Source: Gemmatimonadota bacterium (lineage in GTDB: Bacteria > Gemmatimonadota > Gemmatimonadetes > Longimicrobiales > Gaopeijiaceae). From it: DNA of 64,000 nucleotides. Positions within the stretch are counted from its first letter, which is position 1. Each line of letters opens with the position of its first letter. Location: NCBI GenBank assembly GCA_030428885.1, contig JAUIEJ010000005.1, positions 124,001-188,000 on the forward strand, in the 5' to 3' direction. The notes beneath the pieces were generated by a model, which was given only the letters and a program-made list of their open reading frames with translations, searched no databases and was not told the DNA's origin. Of the stretch, positions 38,250 to 47,931 are shown piece after piece. The position numbers and the translations under genes were made by a program.

Positions 38250-39191
38250 CTACCGCGCGAGCCCCACCACGCGCCCGTCCAGCCCCCACGCCGGATCGGC
38301 CTGGATGCCCAGGTGGGCCAGGGCGGTCACCGGCAGGTCGACGATGTAGGTCGTGTCGGGAGCCGGGCCCCGGGCCGCCGACGGCCCGCTGGCGATGTAG
38401 AAGATCGTGCGCTCCTCGGAGGTGTCGCCGCCGTGGCCCCCGTCGGCCCGACGCCCGTGGTCGGTGCTCACCAGCACGAGCCAGTCCTCGCCCCCGGCGG
38501 TGGGGCGGGCGGCGAGGGCATGGAGGAGCCGGCCCACGTGCTGGTCGGCCAGAGCGATGGCCTGCCGGTATTCGGCGCCGATGGAGCCGGCCTGATGACT
38601 CGTCTCGTCGGGGTTGCCCAGGTAGACGAACATGGCGTCGGGGTCGGACGAGCGCAGTGCGTCGACGGCGAGCTCCACCGAGGCGGAGTCGGCTTCGGCC
38701 CACCCCAGCTCGTATCCGTCCAGCACGTGTTTGGTGTCGACCTGCTCGGAGATCACGGGCCCGTTGTGGTCGTCGGCCACCAGGGGCAGCCAATCGGCCA
38801 CGACCCAGGTCTCGAGTTCGGGCCGCACGGTCTCGATCCGGGTGAAGAGGTCCGGGTACTCGTCGTACCGCTTGCCCTGGAACTCGTTGTCCGTGACCCC
38901 GTGCTTCTCGGGCCAGACCCCGATGAGGAAGCTCGACCACCCGGGCCCGCTCACCGACGGGAATCCGGTTCGGGCCCGGTCCGTGAACGTCCCCTCGGCC
39001 ACGAGCCGGTCGAGGTTCGGCGTCTCGACCTCCGCGAGCACGTCGGGGCGCACGCCGTCGATGCCGATGACGAGAACCTTGGGTCGTACGTCGGGGTCCG
39101 CCGTGTCCGCAGCCTCGGGCGGGGCCTCGCCGCCGCCGCAGGCCAGGGTGAGGGTCGCCAGGGCCAGGGTCCAGCCGATGCGCGTGGTCAA
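38250..39191 (-). CDS. Alkaline phosphatase-superfamily lipoprotein (phosphodiesterase type)
   Basis: A 313-aa protein from TTG 39191, which overlaps the preceding stop (TTGA). Signal peptide ends LATLTLACGG (lipobox). Type I phosphodiesterase/nucleotide pyrophosphatase signatures: VIGIDGVRPDVL (metal Asp ~43), FPSVSGPGWSSFLIG with the nucleophile region, YLGNPDETSHQAG, and LVSTDHGRRADGGHGG holding the metal-binding Asp-His pair and final His. It acts in the envelope on phosphate mono- or diesters. Coupling to a nucleotidyltransferase gene may be incidental. Confidence 0.85.
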   Translation of the reverse strand: MTTRIGWTLALATLTLACGGGEAPPEAADTADPDVRPKVLVIGIDGVRPDVLAEVETPNLDRLVAEGTFTDRARTGFPSVSGPGWSSFLIGVWPEKHGVTDNEFQGKRYDEYPDLFTRIETVRPELETWVVADWLPLVADDHNGPVISEQVDTKHVLDGYELGWAEADSASVELAVDALRSSDPDAMFVYLGNPDETSHQAGSIGAEYRQAIALADQHVGRLLHALAARPTAGGEDWLVLVSTDHGRRADGGHGGDTSEERTIFYIASGPSAARGPAPDTTYIVDLPVTALAHLGIQADPAWGLDGRVVGLAR

Positions 39192-39715
39192 ACCGTCTCT
39201 CCTTCGGTGGAGTTCGCGCCGGGCTCCCGCTGCAGCATCGCCCGGATCACGGCGGCGTCCTGCCGATCCTGGGGGCGATCGGCGGCCACCTTGGAGCGCA
39301 GAATGTCGTCGAGGGAGGCCGCCAGGATCTCGGTGCCCGACACCTCGAATCGCACTGCCCCCGGAGCCAGGTCTTCGAACCCGTCGGTGCCCGCCGGACG
39401 GAACACCAGATCGATGCGTCCGGCGTCGGTGGTCAGATTCCAGAACTCACCGCGCTCCAGCGTTCGGGCGGTGCAGTCGAATGGAAGTCCCTCGGGCACT
39501 GCGTCGGTGAAGACCCTCGCATCCAGGGATCGGAGGGCCGCGGCGAGTCGGTCGAGATTGTCCGGATCCCTGGCCGGGGTGAGATCGGCGTCGGCCGTCA
39601 GCCGGGGAAACCCCTGGAGCCGCGCGGCGAGGGCTCCGACGAGCACGTAGCGCACTTCGTGTTCGCCCAGCACCTGGACGATGCGCTCCGGGTCGAACGG
39701 CGCAACTTCAGACAC
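39188..39715 (-). CDS. Nucleotidyltransferase-fold protein (MNT/AbiEii-like)
   Basis: A 175-aa protein. YVLVGALAARLQGFPRLTAD and the following ADL give the Gly-rich turn and DxD (ADAD) metal site of minimal nucleotidyltransferases. The C-terminal SLDDILRSKVAADRPQDRQD is typical of DUF6036-like or AbiEii-like proteins. It overlaps the HTH gene by 8 bp. Pairing of an Xre-type HTH and a nucleotidyltransferase is characteristic of toxin-antitoxin or defence modules in which the enzyme modifies RNA or a partner protein. Activity not proven. Confidence 0.8.
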   Translation of the reverse strand: MSEVAPFDPERIVQVLGEHEVRYVLVGALAARLQGFPRLTADADLTPARDPDNLDRLAAALRSLDARVFTDAVPEGLPFDCTARTLERGEFWNLTTDAGRIDLVFRPAGTDGFEDLAPGAVRFEVSGTEILAASLDDILRSKVAADRPQDRQDAAVIRAMLQREPGANSTEGETV

Positions 39716-40037
39716 GACGGGCCGCCTTCGTGAACCGGTCGACGCGGGCGGTCTCCCGGAGCCGCTCGGCAGGAGTCAGGGCGAGGATCCGGTCCACGTC
39801 ATCCAGCATGTGGGACTCCACCACGGGCCGGTCCACGAGGCGGCAGCGGAGTTCAACACCCGCGGCGTGCAGCAGCCGAACGAGCGTCTCGCTCGATGGA
39901 TCGGTGTGCCCCCCCTCGATGCGAGCAACAACGGACTGGGCGGTGCCGGCGCGCTCCGCGAGGGCGCGCTGCGTGAGTCCCGCCCGGTACCGGGCCGCGC
40001 GCACGAGATCGGCGGGTCGGAGCGCTCGGTCGTTCAT
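39708..40037 (-). CDS. Xre-family HTH regulator, likely antitoxin
   Basis: A 109-aa protein from ATG 40037. The HTH_3 fold is clear: LVRAARYRAGLTQRALAERA followed by AQSVVARIEGGHTDPSSETL. The C-terminal helical part (DDVDRILALTPAERLRE) probably contacts the co-encoded nucleotidyltransferase. It likely represses its own promoter through the inverted repeat 9 bp upstream. Confidence 0.88.
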   Translation of the reverse strand: MNDRALRPADLVRAARYRAGLTQRALAERAGTAQSVVARIEGGHTDPSSETLVRLLHAAGVELRCRLVDRPVVESHMLDDVDRILALTPAERLRETARVDRFTKAARRV

Positions 40038-40045
40038 GCCATGAT

Positions 40046-40063
40046 GATAGCGGATCGGCTATC
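40046..40063. promoter_or_regulatory. Near-palindrome ahead of the HTH-nucleotidyltransferase pair
   Basis: Arms GATAGC and GCTATC around a 6-bp centre (GGATCG) that is itself near-symmetric, 9 bp before ATG 40037 and touching the stop of the upstream gene. An autoregulatory operator for the Xre protein is likely. Confidence 0.5.
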
Positions 40064-40802
40064 ACCGGGACAGGGTCTCCCCCCGACCGTCCGGCAGCCG
40101 GGCCAGGATCGCCTCGATGTGGCCGCGGAGGCGCTCCAACTCGACGAGGTAATACGCGGCGTTGATCTGATTCATGAGGGCGCCCCCTCGCACGAGGGGG
40201 TCGGTCCAGAGGCGCCTCAGATCGTCGGGGGTGGCCGACGCGATGTAGTCGATCCCGCCGAGGGGGCCCTGACTGGATTCCTCCACCGCCCCGTTGAACC
40301 AGGGTCCTCCGAGACGGAACTCCTGCTGCCACACGTATTCGGCGCCGGAGCGGACGTAGGCGGCGTCTTCATCGGCGTCGTCCACGAAATTCATGAACGT
40401 GGTGAGCATCTCGGTGAGTTGCCGGTCGCGGATGAGGGCGATCTGCCCCGAATTGATGAGGGTCTCGGTCGTGCCCAGCGCGGGATCGAACGTCCATGGA
40501 TTCGCGAACGAAAGCACGAGGCGCGCCGCCGTCTCGACCGACATCGTGTCGTAGTCCGCGGGGGTGAGGCGGGACGTGATCTCCGTGTCGGCCACGTAGC
40601 TGGCGTGCCCGTCGATGACCTCCTGGACGAGGTCGAGGTTGGTCTCGTATTCGACGCGGAGAGCCTCGAGCAGTTCGGCTTCGCTCTCCCGGTCCTGCCA
40701 CTCGTCCCAGCCCGCGTCGATGGCGAAGGCGGCGAGGATCGAGAAGACGATGGCCGCCGCCTCTCCCGCCCGGGACTTGAACCAGCCGCCATCCTGCGCC
40801 AT
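40062..40802 (-). CDS. Single-TM membrane protein, DUF6090-like
   Basis: A 246-aa product from ATG 40802 with GGGAG ~6 bp upstream; the frame is open to 40871. A helix EAAAIVFSILAAFAIDAGWD followed by EW and charged residues resembles the start of DUF6090-type proteins (one TM, then a helical extracytoplasmic domain). The rest is helical. No enzyme motif. Function unknown. Confidence 0.65.
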   Translation of the reverse strand: MAQDGGWFKSRAGEAAAIVFSILAAFAIDAGWDEWQDRESEAELLEALRVEYETNLDLVQEVIDGHASYVADTEITSRLTPADYDTMSVETAARLVLSFANPWTFDPALGTTETLINSGQIALIRDRQLTEMLTTFMNFVDDADEDAAYVRSGAEYVWQQEFRLGGPWFNGAVEESSQGPLGGIDYIASATPDDLRRLWTDPLVRGGALMNQINAAYYLVELERLRGHIEAILARLPDGRGETLSR

Positions 40803-40884
40803 GCGCGGACTCCCAACGAAGGCATCGAATCGACCAGGGCCACCATGCCGGGAACAGGTCTCGGTGGTCAAGCCGTGCCGATCT

Positions 40885-42108
40885 TCAGCGGCCGTACCCC
40901 ACCACCGACTCGACGTCGAAGGCGTCCCGCTCGACGCCCAACAGGCGGTCGGGGGTGATGCGCCTCAACGTGAACCCCGCCGGGAGCGCCACCACCTGGA
41001 GCTCGCCGGTCTCCAGATCCACGACGGCCCAGCGGGGTTCGGTGGGGCCGCCCGCCGCCGCGTCGTCCGGGAGCGCCACCCACACCCGGGTCTCGCCGTC
41101 GGGAAGCAGGCGCCCGAAGGCCGGAAGTGTCGCGGGGCGGGGACCCTCGGCCAGGTCCCGCACGATCTGACGCGCGCCGGGGGTTTCGGCGTCGGCCATG
41201 CGCGCGTCCACCAGGGCCTGCCAGGCGACGTCGGTGGAGGGGCGCTCCAGAGCGGGGATTCGGATCTGCCGCACCAGAGTGCCGTCCGTGCGGCGCACGT
41301 CGAGGTGCGCCGCAGCGGTGTGGGCCGTGACCAGCCACCGCCCGGTGAACGCCTCCCGGTCCCGGTGCGACACGATGGGCGACACCATGGTCATGACGGC
41401 CCCCTGGTCGGTCTCGATCCCCTGGAACCAGACCTCCATGCCGGGCAGATCGGCGATGACGCCTTCGTGACGTCCCTCGGCGCTCCAGCGAGAGACTTCG
41501 GCGCGCCGCTGGGCGCTCCGGAGTTCCTCCGACACCTCGCCCACCGTCGTGGGACCCACCGAGAGGTACCCGCCCTCCACGGGCCACAGCTCCAGGGGGC
41601 GTACGCCGGCGGCCTCCAGGGTCACGGTCCGCACGAGGGCCCCGTCGGGCCCGAAGACCGCCACGCGGCGGGGCAGGAAGTCCAGGGCGTGCAGCGTGTC
41701 GCCCCGGGGTTCCACGCCGAAGAGTGCGGTGAATTCGCCCGGCCCCTCACCCAGGCCGCCGCTCCGCCCGCGCAGGGAGCCGTCGGCCTCGAACCGGAGC
41801 AGGAACCCGTCGCCCCGGTTGGCCACCACCACCGAACCGTCTTCCCCAGCCGCGATCCCGGTCACGCCGTCCAACGCCCATCCCGGGCCCGTGGGGGCGA
41901 TCCGCAGGCGTTCGGTCCCGTCGGTGCCGGGGACGGGGTCCGGGAGGGTCTCGGCGGTCCAGGTGAGAAGCTCCACCCCGCCGCTGTCGGTGCGCTCCAC
42001 CCGATCCGGCCCGGAGGCCTCACCTTCGGCCGAGTCTCCGCCGGCTCCACACGCCGCTCCCGCCAACGCGCCCCACAGCAGGAGCGCGACCCGATTCCGG
42101 GCCTTCAT
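40885..42108 (-). CDS. 6-bladed beta-propeller lipoprotein
   Basis: A 407-aa product from ATG 42108, behind a very strong SD (AAGGAGGAGTCC). Signal peptide VALLLWGALAGAACGAG with lipobox. Blade motifs: SVVVANRGDGFLLRFEADG, then GGLGEGPGEFTALFGVEPRG (GPGEF), and DFLPRRVAVFGPDGALVRTV. Similar in design to the protein at 29323-30543. The promoter region is shared with the divergent padR at 42252, so it may be under PadR control. Confidence 0.82.
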   Translation of the reverse strand: MKARNRVALLLWGALAGAACGAGGDSAEGEASGPDRVERTDSGGVELLTWTAETLPDPVPGTDGTERLRIAPTGPGWALDGVTGIAAGEDGSVVVANRGDGFLLRFEADGSLRGRSGGLGEGPGEFTALFGVEPRGDTLHALDFLPRRVAVFGPDGALVRTVTLEAAGVRPLELWPVEGGYLSVGPTTVGEVSEELRSAQRRAEVSRWSAEGRHEGVIADLPGMEVWFQGIETDQGAVMTMVSPIVSHRDREAFTGRWLVTAHTAAAHLDVRRTDGTLVRQIRIPALERPSTDVAWQALVDARMADAETPGARQIVRDLAEGPRPATLPAFGRLLPDGETRVWVALPDDAAAGGPTEPRWAVVDLETGELQVVALPAGFTLRRITPDRLLGVERDAFDVESVVGYGR

Positions 42109-42192
42109 GGACTCCTCCTTCCCGAATCGTCGTCCCATGCGTTCGACACCGGGGCGGTGGCCGGGCGTTGCCCGCCGACCCGCCCTCTTGCC

Positions 42193-42235
42193 GTATTCCA
42201 AGATTTGGACCATTGTATTCCAGAATTTGGAATAC
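42193..42235. promoter_or_regulatory. Two PadR-type operator candidates
   Basis: Site 1 (42193-42210) is GTATTCC-AAGATTT-GGAC, an imperfect inverted repeat. Site 2 (42215-42235) has perfect arms GTATTCC and GGAATAC around 7 bp. They lie between divergent genes. TTGGAC at 42205-42210, 17 bp, then TGGAAT at 42228-42233 is a possible promoter for padR. Confidence 0.65.
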
Positions 42236-42251
42236 GCCACTCCGGAGTCCC

Positions 42252-42599
42252 ATGGCCTCGCTCAAAGCCACGCCCCCGATCCTCTACACGCTGCTGGCCC
42301 TCACCGAGGGCACGAGCCACGGCTACGCCATTCTCGCCGACATCGAGGCGCGCTCGGGGGGCGCGGTCACCCTGGGGCCGAGTTCGCTCTACTACACCCT
42401 GGGGCGACTGGCCGACCGGGGCCTCATCGAGGAGCGCGACGAGCCGGCGGATCCCGATGACGCTCGCGATCCCCATGCGGAGCAGCGGCGGTACTTCGCC
42501 CTCACCCGCGCCGGTCGGGCGTGGCTCGAGTCGGAACTGGGACTCCTCACGGGCCTGGTCGATCAGGCTCGGGCCCTGGGGCTGAACGTCGGGGGGTGA
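42252..42599 (+). CDS. PadR-family transcriptional regulator
   Basis: A 115-aa protein from ATG 42252. The PadR core is ILYTLLALTEGTSHGYAILA, then LGPSSLYYTLGRLADRGLIE and RRYFALTRAGRAWLESELG. The palindromes at 42193-42235 directly upstream are the likely self-operator. It is followed 10 bp later by its ADOP permease, giving the standard module. Confidence 0.93.
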   Translation: MASLKATPPILYTLLALTEGTSHGYAILADIEARSGGAVTLGPSSLYYTLGRLADRGLIEERDEPADPDDARDPHAEQRRYFALTRAGRAWLESELGLLTGLVDQARALGLNVGG

Positions 42600-42609
42600 G
42601 GGGCCACCG

Positions 42610-45210
42610 ATGAACGATCGACGGCCGCTGGAGCGGCTCCACCGCTTCATCGTGGACCTTCAGGCTCCCGGCACCGACGAGGGGCAGGCCCACGCCCTCT
42701 TCCGGGAGTGGGTGGGGCGGGCCCCGGACGACGCCACGGCGCGGCGGCGGGCCCGAAAGGCGGTGGCCGATGCGGCGGCAATCGCCGTGCGGTCGTGGAC
42801 CATGTGGATCCGGGAACGGGGAGGGACGATGATGGGCACGCTGACGGCCGCACTGCGGCAGACGATGCGCGAGATCCGGGTGCGGCCGCTCCAGGCCGCG
42901 GTGGTGGTGGGCACCCTGGCCATCGCCGTGGGGGCCAACGCCGCCCTCTTCACGGCGGCCGAGACGCTCCTGGTGCGGACGCTGCCCTATGCCGACGCCG
43001 ACCGCATCGTCAAAGCCCGGGGCTACGGGGTCACGGGGTTCCGGGCCGACGGCTCGTTCGAGGTGAAGGACGAGTTCGCCGCGGCTCCGGGGGTGGCGGC
43101 CACGGCCTTCTACACCCCCGACGGCTCGGCCACCCTCACGGGCAGTCGGAACCGCCGGGTCCGCCTCGCCCACGTGGCGTCGAACTTCTTCGACGTCATG
43201 GGCGTGGACCTGGCCCTGGGCGGCGGTCTGGAAGGGCTGGACGACGGGGTGCGCGCGGCGGTGATCGGACACGGGCTGTGGCGGTCCGACTTCGGGGGTG
43301 ACCCCGGCGTCGTCGGGGGCGACGTGATGCTCAACGGCAAGGCGTACCGGGTGGTTGGGGTGGCCCCGCCCGAGGTCCGCTTTCCCGCCGACGCCGACCT
43401 GTGGATCAGCTACCCGGCGGAGTTCGAGTTCCTGGGAGGCTCGTACGGAGCCGAGGCCGTGGGGCGATTGGAGCCCGGAGTGGATCCACTCCACGTGGCT
43501 GCCGAGATGGCCGAAGTCACGGCCGAGGAGCGGGGCGAATTCGTGGAGATGGGCTACCCCGTGCCGCCGGGCACCCGCCTCGTGCCCCTCCGCGATGAAC
43601 TGGTGGGGTCGGTGCGGGGGCCGATCCTGGTGCTCTTCGGAGCCGCGGGCCTGGTGCTGCTCCTGGGGGTGTTGAACCTCACGTCGGTCTGGATCAACCG
43701 GGTGCTGGAGCGGGGCGACGAGTTTCGCACCCGCCGGGCCCTGGGCGCGTCCCGGGGCCGCCTCGTGGGTCAGCTCGTGGCCGAGGTCACGGTACTGTCG
43801 GCGCTGGGGGGCGGGGCGGCGCTGGCGGTGGCCGCCGGCGGCACGCGGCTCCTGGCGACCCGGCTTCCCGCGGGGATTCCGGGGGTCGGGGCTCTGGGCA
43901 TCTCGCCGTCCACGGTGGCGTTCGCCGGCCTGATCTCGCTCACGCTGGGGATCGTCGTGGGACTCCTGGCGGGCCTGCGGGGGGGCACGGCGGGGCTGGC
44001 GGGGTCGCGGACCGGGCGCACCCGGGGCCGGGCGTTCGTGGAACGGGGACTCGTGGTGGGGCAGGGGGCCTTGGCCCTGGTGCTGGTGGTGGGGGCGCTC
44101 CTGACCGCGCGGTCGCTGCAGCGGCTGGCGGCGGTGCCCCTGGGGTTCGACCCCGACGGGACCCTCACGTTGACCGTGCGGGTGCCCGAGGCGGAAGCCG
44201 ATGGGAGCGACGCGATTCTCGCGTATGCCCACGCCGTGCAGGCCCGTCTGTCGTCGGTGGGCGGGGTGGAGGCGGTGGGATGGACCAGCCGACTGCCCCT
44301 CTCCACGGGGATCGGCACCGGAGCGCGCTTCCGGGCCGTCGGGGCCGCCGAGGGAGACGTGACGTCGTCGTCGCTGTCGGCGGCCAGCCCGGCGTTCTTC
44401 GAGGCCGCCGGCATCGCCCTGGTGGCCGGGCGGGGGGTCGACCCGGACATGGGCGCCGACGAGATCGTGGTGAACCGGGCCCTGGCCGATTCGGTGTTCG
44501 GCGGCGCGGCCCAGGCCGTGGGGGCCACCCTGGAAGAGTACGTCCGGGAGGGCGAGAACTTCGTGTGGACGCCCCGGCGGGTCCGGGGGGTGGTGGGGTC
44601 GGTGCGGCCCGCGGGCCCGCGCAACGAAGCGGGGCCCGCCCACTACCTGCCGCCGGAGCGGTGGCCGACCCGGGAGTTGGGCTTCGCTCTGCGCGTTCCG
44701 GGCAACCCGTCGGAGTGGCGCGGGGCGGCGGAGGCGGCGGTGCTCGACGTGAACCCCCGGATCGTACCCTACGACGTGCGCACCCTCCGGGAGGCCACCG
44801 ATCGCCTGGTGGAGACCGACCGCACCCTGGCCCAGGTGATCTCGGGATTCTCGGCGGCGGGACTTCTCCTGGCGGCCCTGGGCCTCTACGGCGTCATCGG
44901 CCGCTACGTGGCCAGTCGTCGCCGGGAACTGGGCATTCGCCTAGCCGTGGGGGCTCGGCCCGGGACCCTGGTGGCGGGGCTCGTGCGGAGCGGGGCCGCG
45001 TTGGGAGCCCTGGCCGTGGCCGTGGGGATTCCCGTGTCGCTGCTGGCGGCTCCCGCCCTGGAGAGTCGCCTCTTCCAGGTGCCGGCATACGATCCCTGGA
45101 CGGTGGGCGTGGCGGCGGTGCTGGTGGTGGTGGTCACGGTGGTGGCGGCGTGGATCCCTGCTCGCCGGGTGCTCCGCGTCTCCCCCCGCGACGCGTTGAC
45201 GGCGGAGTAA
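42610..45210 (+). CDS. ADOP-type ABC transporter permease
   Basis: An 866-aa protein. The N-terminal ~75 residues are a soluble helical prefix (RPLERLHRFIVDLQAPG). TM1 is PLQAAVVVGTLAIAVGANAA. A MacB_PCD periplasmic domain follows, then FtsX domain 1 (ILVLFGAAGLVLLLGVLNL), a second periplasmic domain, then FtsX domain 2 (GLLLAALGLYGVIGRYVASR) and the terminal WIPARRVLRVSPRDALTAE. No ATPase gene is nearby. It converges with the third permease gene, ending 12 bp away. Confidence 0.9.
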   Translation: MNDRRPLERLHRFIVDLQAPGTDEGQAHALFREWVGRAPDDATARRRARKAVADAAAIAVRSWTMWIRERGGTMMGTLTAALRQTMREIRVRPLQAAVVVGTLAIAVGANAALFTAAETLLVRTLPYADADRIVKARGYGVTGFRADGSFEVKDEFAAAPGVAATAFYTPDGSATLTGSRNRRVRLAHVASNFFDVMGVDLALGGGLEGLDDGVRAAVIGHGLWRSDFGGDPGVVGGDVMLNGKAYRVVGVAPPEVRFPADADLWISYPAEFEFLGGSYGAEAVGRLEPGVDPLHVAAEMAEVTAEERGEFVEMGYPVPPGTRLVPLRDELVGSVRGPILVLFGAAGLVLLLGVLNLTSVWINRVLERGDEFRTRRALGASRGRLVGQLVAEVTVLSALGGGAALAVAAGGTRLLATRLPAGIPGVGALGISPSTVAFAGLISLTLGIVVGLLAGLRGGTAGLAGSRTGRTRGRAFVERGLVVGQGALALVLVVGALLTARSLQRLAAVPLGFDPDGTLTLTVRVPEAEADGSDAILAYAHAVQARLSSVGGVEAVGWTSRLPLSTGIGTGARFRAVGAAEGDVTSSSLSAASPAFFEAAGIALVAGRGVDPDMGADEIVVNRALADSVFGGAAQAVGATLEEYVREGENFVWTPRRVRGVVGSVRPAGPRNEAGPAHYLPPERWPTRELGFALRVPGNPSEWRGAAEAAVLDVNPRIVPYDVRTLREATDRLVETDRTLAQVISGFSAAGLLLAALGLYGVIGRYVASRRRELGIRLAVGARPGTLVAGLVRSGAALGALAVAVGIPVSLLAAPALESRLFQVPAYDPWTVGVAAVLVVVVTVVAAWIPARRVLRVSPRDALTAE

Positions 45211-45222
45211 CGGGGGTCGGGC

Positions 45223-47931
45223 CTACGCCTCCTTCAACACCGAGGTCAGGTCCGTTCGCCGGGCGCGGCGGGCGGGCAACCAGGCCGACACGGCCGCCAG
45301 GGCCGTGAGGACCACCACGGCCACGCCGAAGGACCACGGGTCGAAGGGCGGAACGTCGTAGAGCATGCCCTGGAGCACGGGAGCGAGGAGCAGGGAGAGG
45401 GCGAGGCCCGCCCCCGCCCCCAGAGCGACGATCCGGACCATGGAGTCGACCACCAGGCGCACCACCGACGACGGGGGGGCGCCGAGGGAGAGGCGGATCG
45501 CCATCTCGGGGGCCCGTCGGGACGCTGCGTAGCGGACCGAGCCGAAGACCCCCACCAGGGTGAGGAGCACCGCGGCCGCGGCCGAGCCGCCCAGGAGCCC
45601 CGCGGCGATGCGGGCGCCCAGGAGCTTCACCGCCAGATGGTCTTCCATGGTGGCGGCACTCCAGACCATGACCTCGGGGTCGACCACGTCCAGGGAGGCG
45701 CGGAGCGCTCGCAGCGCATCGCCGCTGGGCCCCGTGCCCAGTCCCACCGCCGACAGGAGGAAGGCGCCGGTCTGGGCCAGGGGGCGGTAGAGGTGGGGCG
45801 TGGGGCCTTCCCGCGGCTGGTCCACCCGCACGTCGTCCACGATCCCGACGATGAGGGCCGGCGTCCCGTCGATGTCCACGGTGCCGCCGACCCGGGCGCC
45901 CTGGAGGGCGAATCGTTCGGCGAAGGAGCGGCTGACCACGATGACGTCGGCGGCGTCGGGACCGTCGGCTGCGCCGAATACCCGCCCCTCGAGTAGCGCG
46001 ATCTCCATGGCGTCGAACCAACCGGGAGAGACGATGAAGTCCTGGACGGTGGCCCCCTCGTCGTCGCTCACGGAGAACCGGACCTCCACCGACGAGGTCA
46101 CCGACCCGAGAGGCACCCGGCTCGAGAAGACGAGCCCGGCGAGCTCCGGGTGTCCCGCCGCCTCGGCGCGGAGCCCGTCGAGGAGCTCGGGGAGTCGCTC
46201 CCCGGCGTATCCCCCCGAGGCGAGCTCCACCGTGAGAATGGCGGCATCGGCGGTGCGGAAGCCCGGTTCGATTCGGGACTCGGCCCAGAGGCTCCGGGCG
46301 AAGAGACCCCCGGTCACCATGAAGACCAGGGACACCGCCACCTGGACCACGAGGATGGCGGCCCGGACCCGGCTCGTGCCGGTGGAGCGGGCTCCGGTCC
46401 GGCCCACCGATCCCAATCCGTGCTTCCGGTCCGTCGACCGAAGGGCCGGGAACAGCCCGAAGAGCACGGCCGCCGCCAGGGTGGCGGCCACGGTGAATGC
46501 CAGCACCCGGCCGTCGATGCTGAAGTCGAAGTCCAGGGGGATGGGGATGGGCAGTTCCATGCGGGTGAAGGCCTGGAGGGCGAGCCAGCAGAGGGCGAGC
46601 CCCGCCGCGCCCCCGAGGAGCGCGAGGACCAGGGACTCGATGAAGAGCTGGCCCACCAACCGACCTCGGGAGGCGCCCAGGGCCCGCCGGACGTCCAACT
46701 CGGATCGGCGATCGGTGCCTCGGGCGAGAAGGAAACCCGCCACGTTCATGCTGGCCACCAGGAGGACCAGAGCCACCACCGCCAACACCCCGCCGGCCAG
46801 GGAATAGGCGATCCGGTCCATGGCGGGCGAGAGGGCCACGTCGTCGGTGGCCAGCACCCGGAACTGCACGTTCTCGTAGCTCTCGGGCCAGGCCGCGGCG
46901 AGGGCGGGCGCCCGCCGGACCAGCTCCCTCTCGGCCTGCTCGGCGGTGATTCCCGGACGCAGGCGCGCTTTGATCTGGGCCGACGAGCGATCCCGGTCGG
47001 CGTCGGGCCGGGTCGCCTCGTCCGACACCTCCCGGCCCAGGGGGAGAACCCATCGGGGCACCCAGAGGTGCTTGGCGATCCCCGCGATGGCGCCGCGGAA
47101 TCGCTCCGGCGCGACGCCGACGATGGTGAGGCGCTCCCCGTTGACCTCGATCTCGGTACCCAGGACGTCGGGCCGGCCCTGGAACCGGCTCTGCCAGGTG
47201 TCCCACGAGACGACCGTGACACCCCGTCCTGCACGGGCGTCTTCGTCGTCGAACGTCCGCCCCAGGGCGGGCGCGACCTCCAGGACCGCGAAGAAGTCGC
47301 GATCGACGATCTCGCCGAAGGCCGGAATGAACGTGTCGCCGATGCGCGCCCGGCCCAGGAGGGGTTCGTACCCCACGACGCCCTGGAAGACGTCCGCGAA
47401 TCCTTCCCGGAGGTCGTCCACCATGGGCCACGATGCCACGGGTTGGGTCGATGGGTCCGAGATGTCGCCGGTGTAGACCTCCACCAATCGATGGGAGTCC
47501 CCGAACCCCTGGTCCCGAAGGAGGAACGCGTTGACCACGCTGAACACCAGGGTGTTGGACGCGATGGCCACGGCGATGGAAGCCACGGCCACCATGCTGA
47601 ACACGGGGTGGGCCCGGAGTTGCCGAAGGGCGAAGCGGACGTCGAGGAGGGGCAGGCCGTGGCGGGGGCGGATCGGGCCGACCTTGCCGAACTCCCGGTC
47701 CACATCGTCGGGTTCGCCGAGGCGCCGGATGGCACGCTCCGCCGCTTCCGCCGGGTCGAGGCCCTCGGCGACGAACGCCTCGATGGACTCCCGGAGGTGC
47801 TCCGACAGCTCGTCGAGGTCGTCGGGCCCGAGCCGGGTACGGCGGCGCCACTCCGCCCGCCATGCGCGAATCCGTCGTGCCGTCTGATCGTCCAACGCCG
47901 GGCCCTCGTCTGGGGGAAGCTTGCCATACAT
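45223..47931 (-). CDS. ADOP-type ABC transporter permease
   Basis: A 902-aa protein if started at ATG 47931. That ATG lies in one arm of the operator palindrome, so translation may instead begin at TTG 47895, which has GAGGG ~8 bp upstream. The prefix domain has LDELSEHLRESIEAFVAEG and AIRRLGEPDDVDREFG, the permease-prefix-domain-1 pattern. Two MacB_PCD/FtsX halves follow, with FALRQLRAHPVFSMVAVASI at TM1 and the terminal SAWLPARRARRTDLTSVLKE. Divergent from its PadR gene. Confidence 0.9.
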   Translation of the reverse strand: MYGKLPPDEGPALDDQTARRIRAWRAEWRRRTRLGPDDLDELSEHLRESIEAFVAEGLDPAEAAERAIRRLGEPDDVDREFGKVGPIRPRHGLPLLDVRFALRQLRAHPVFSMVAVASIAVAIASNTLVFSVVNAFLLRDQGFGDSHRLVEVYTGDISDPSTQPVASWPMVDDLREGFADVFQGVVGYEPLLGRARIGDTFIPAFGEIVDRDFFAVLEVAPALGRTFDDEDARAGRGVTVVSWDTWQSRFQGRPDVLGTEIEVNGERLTIVGVAPERFRGAIAGIAKHLWVPRWVLPLGREVSDEATRPDADRDRSSAQIKARLRPGITAEQAERELVRRAPALAAAWPESYENVQFRVLATDDVALSPAMDRIAYSLAGGVLAVVALVLLVASMNVAGFLLARGTDRRSELDVRRALGASRGRLVGQLFIESLVLALLGGAAGLALCWLALQAFTRMELPIPIPLDFDFSIDGRVLAFTVAATLAAAVLFGLFPALRSTDRKHGLGSVGRTGARSTGTSRVRAAILVVQVAVSLVFMVTGGLFARSLWAESRIEPGFRTADAAILTVELASGGYAGERLPELLDGLRAEAAGHPELAGLVFSSRVPLGSVTSSVEVRFSVSDDEGATVQDFIVSPGWFDAMEIALLEGRVFGAADGPDAADVIVVSRSFAERFALQGARVGGTVDIDGTPALIVGIVDDVRVDQPREGPTPHLYRPLAQTGAFLLSAVGLGTGPSGDALRALRASLDVVDPEVMVWSAATMEDHLAVKLLGARIAAGLLGGSAAAAVLLTLVGVFGSVRYAASRRAPEMAIRLSLGAPPSSVVRLVVDSMVRIVALGAGAGLALSLLLAPVLQGMLYDVPPFDPWSFGVAVVVLTALAAVSAWLPARRARRTDLTSVLKEA

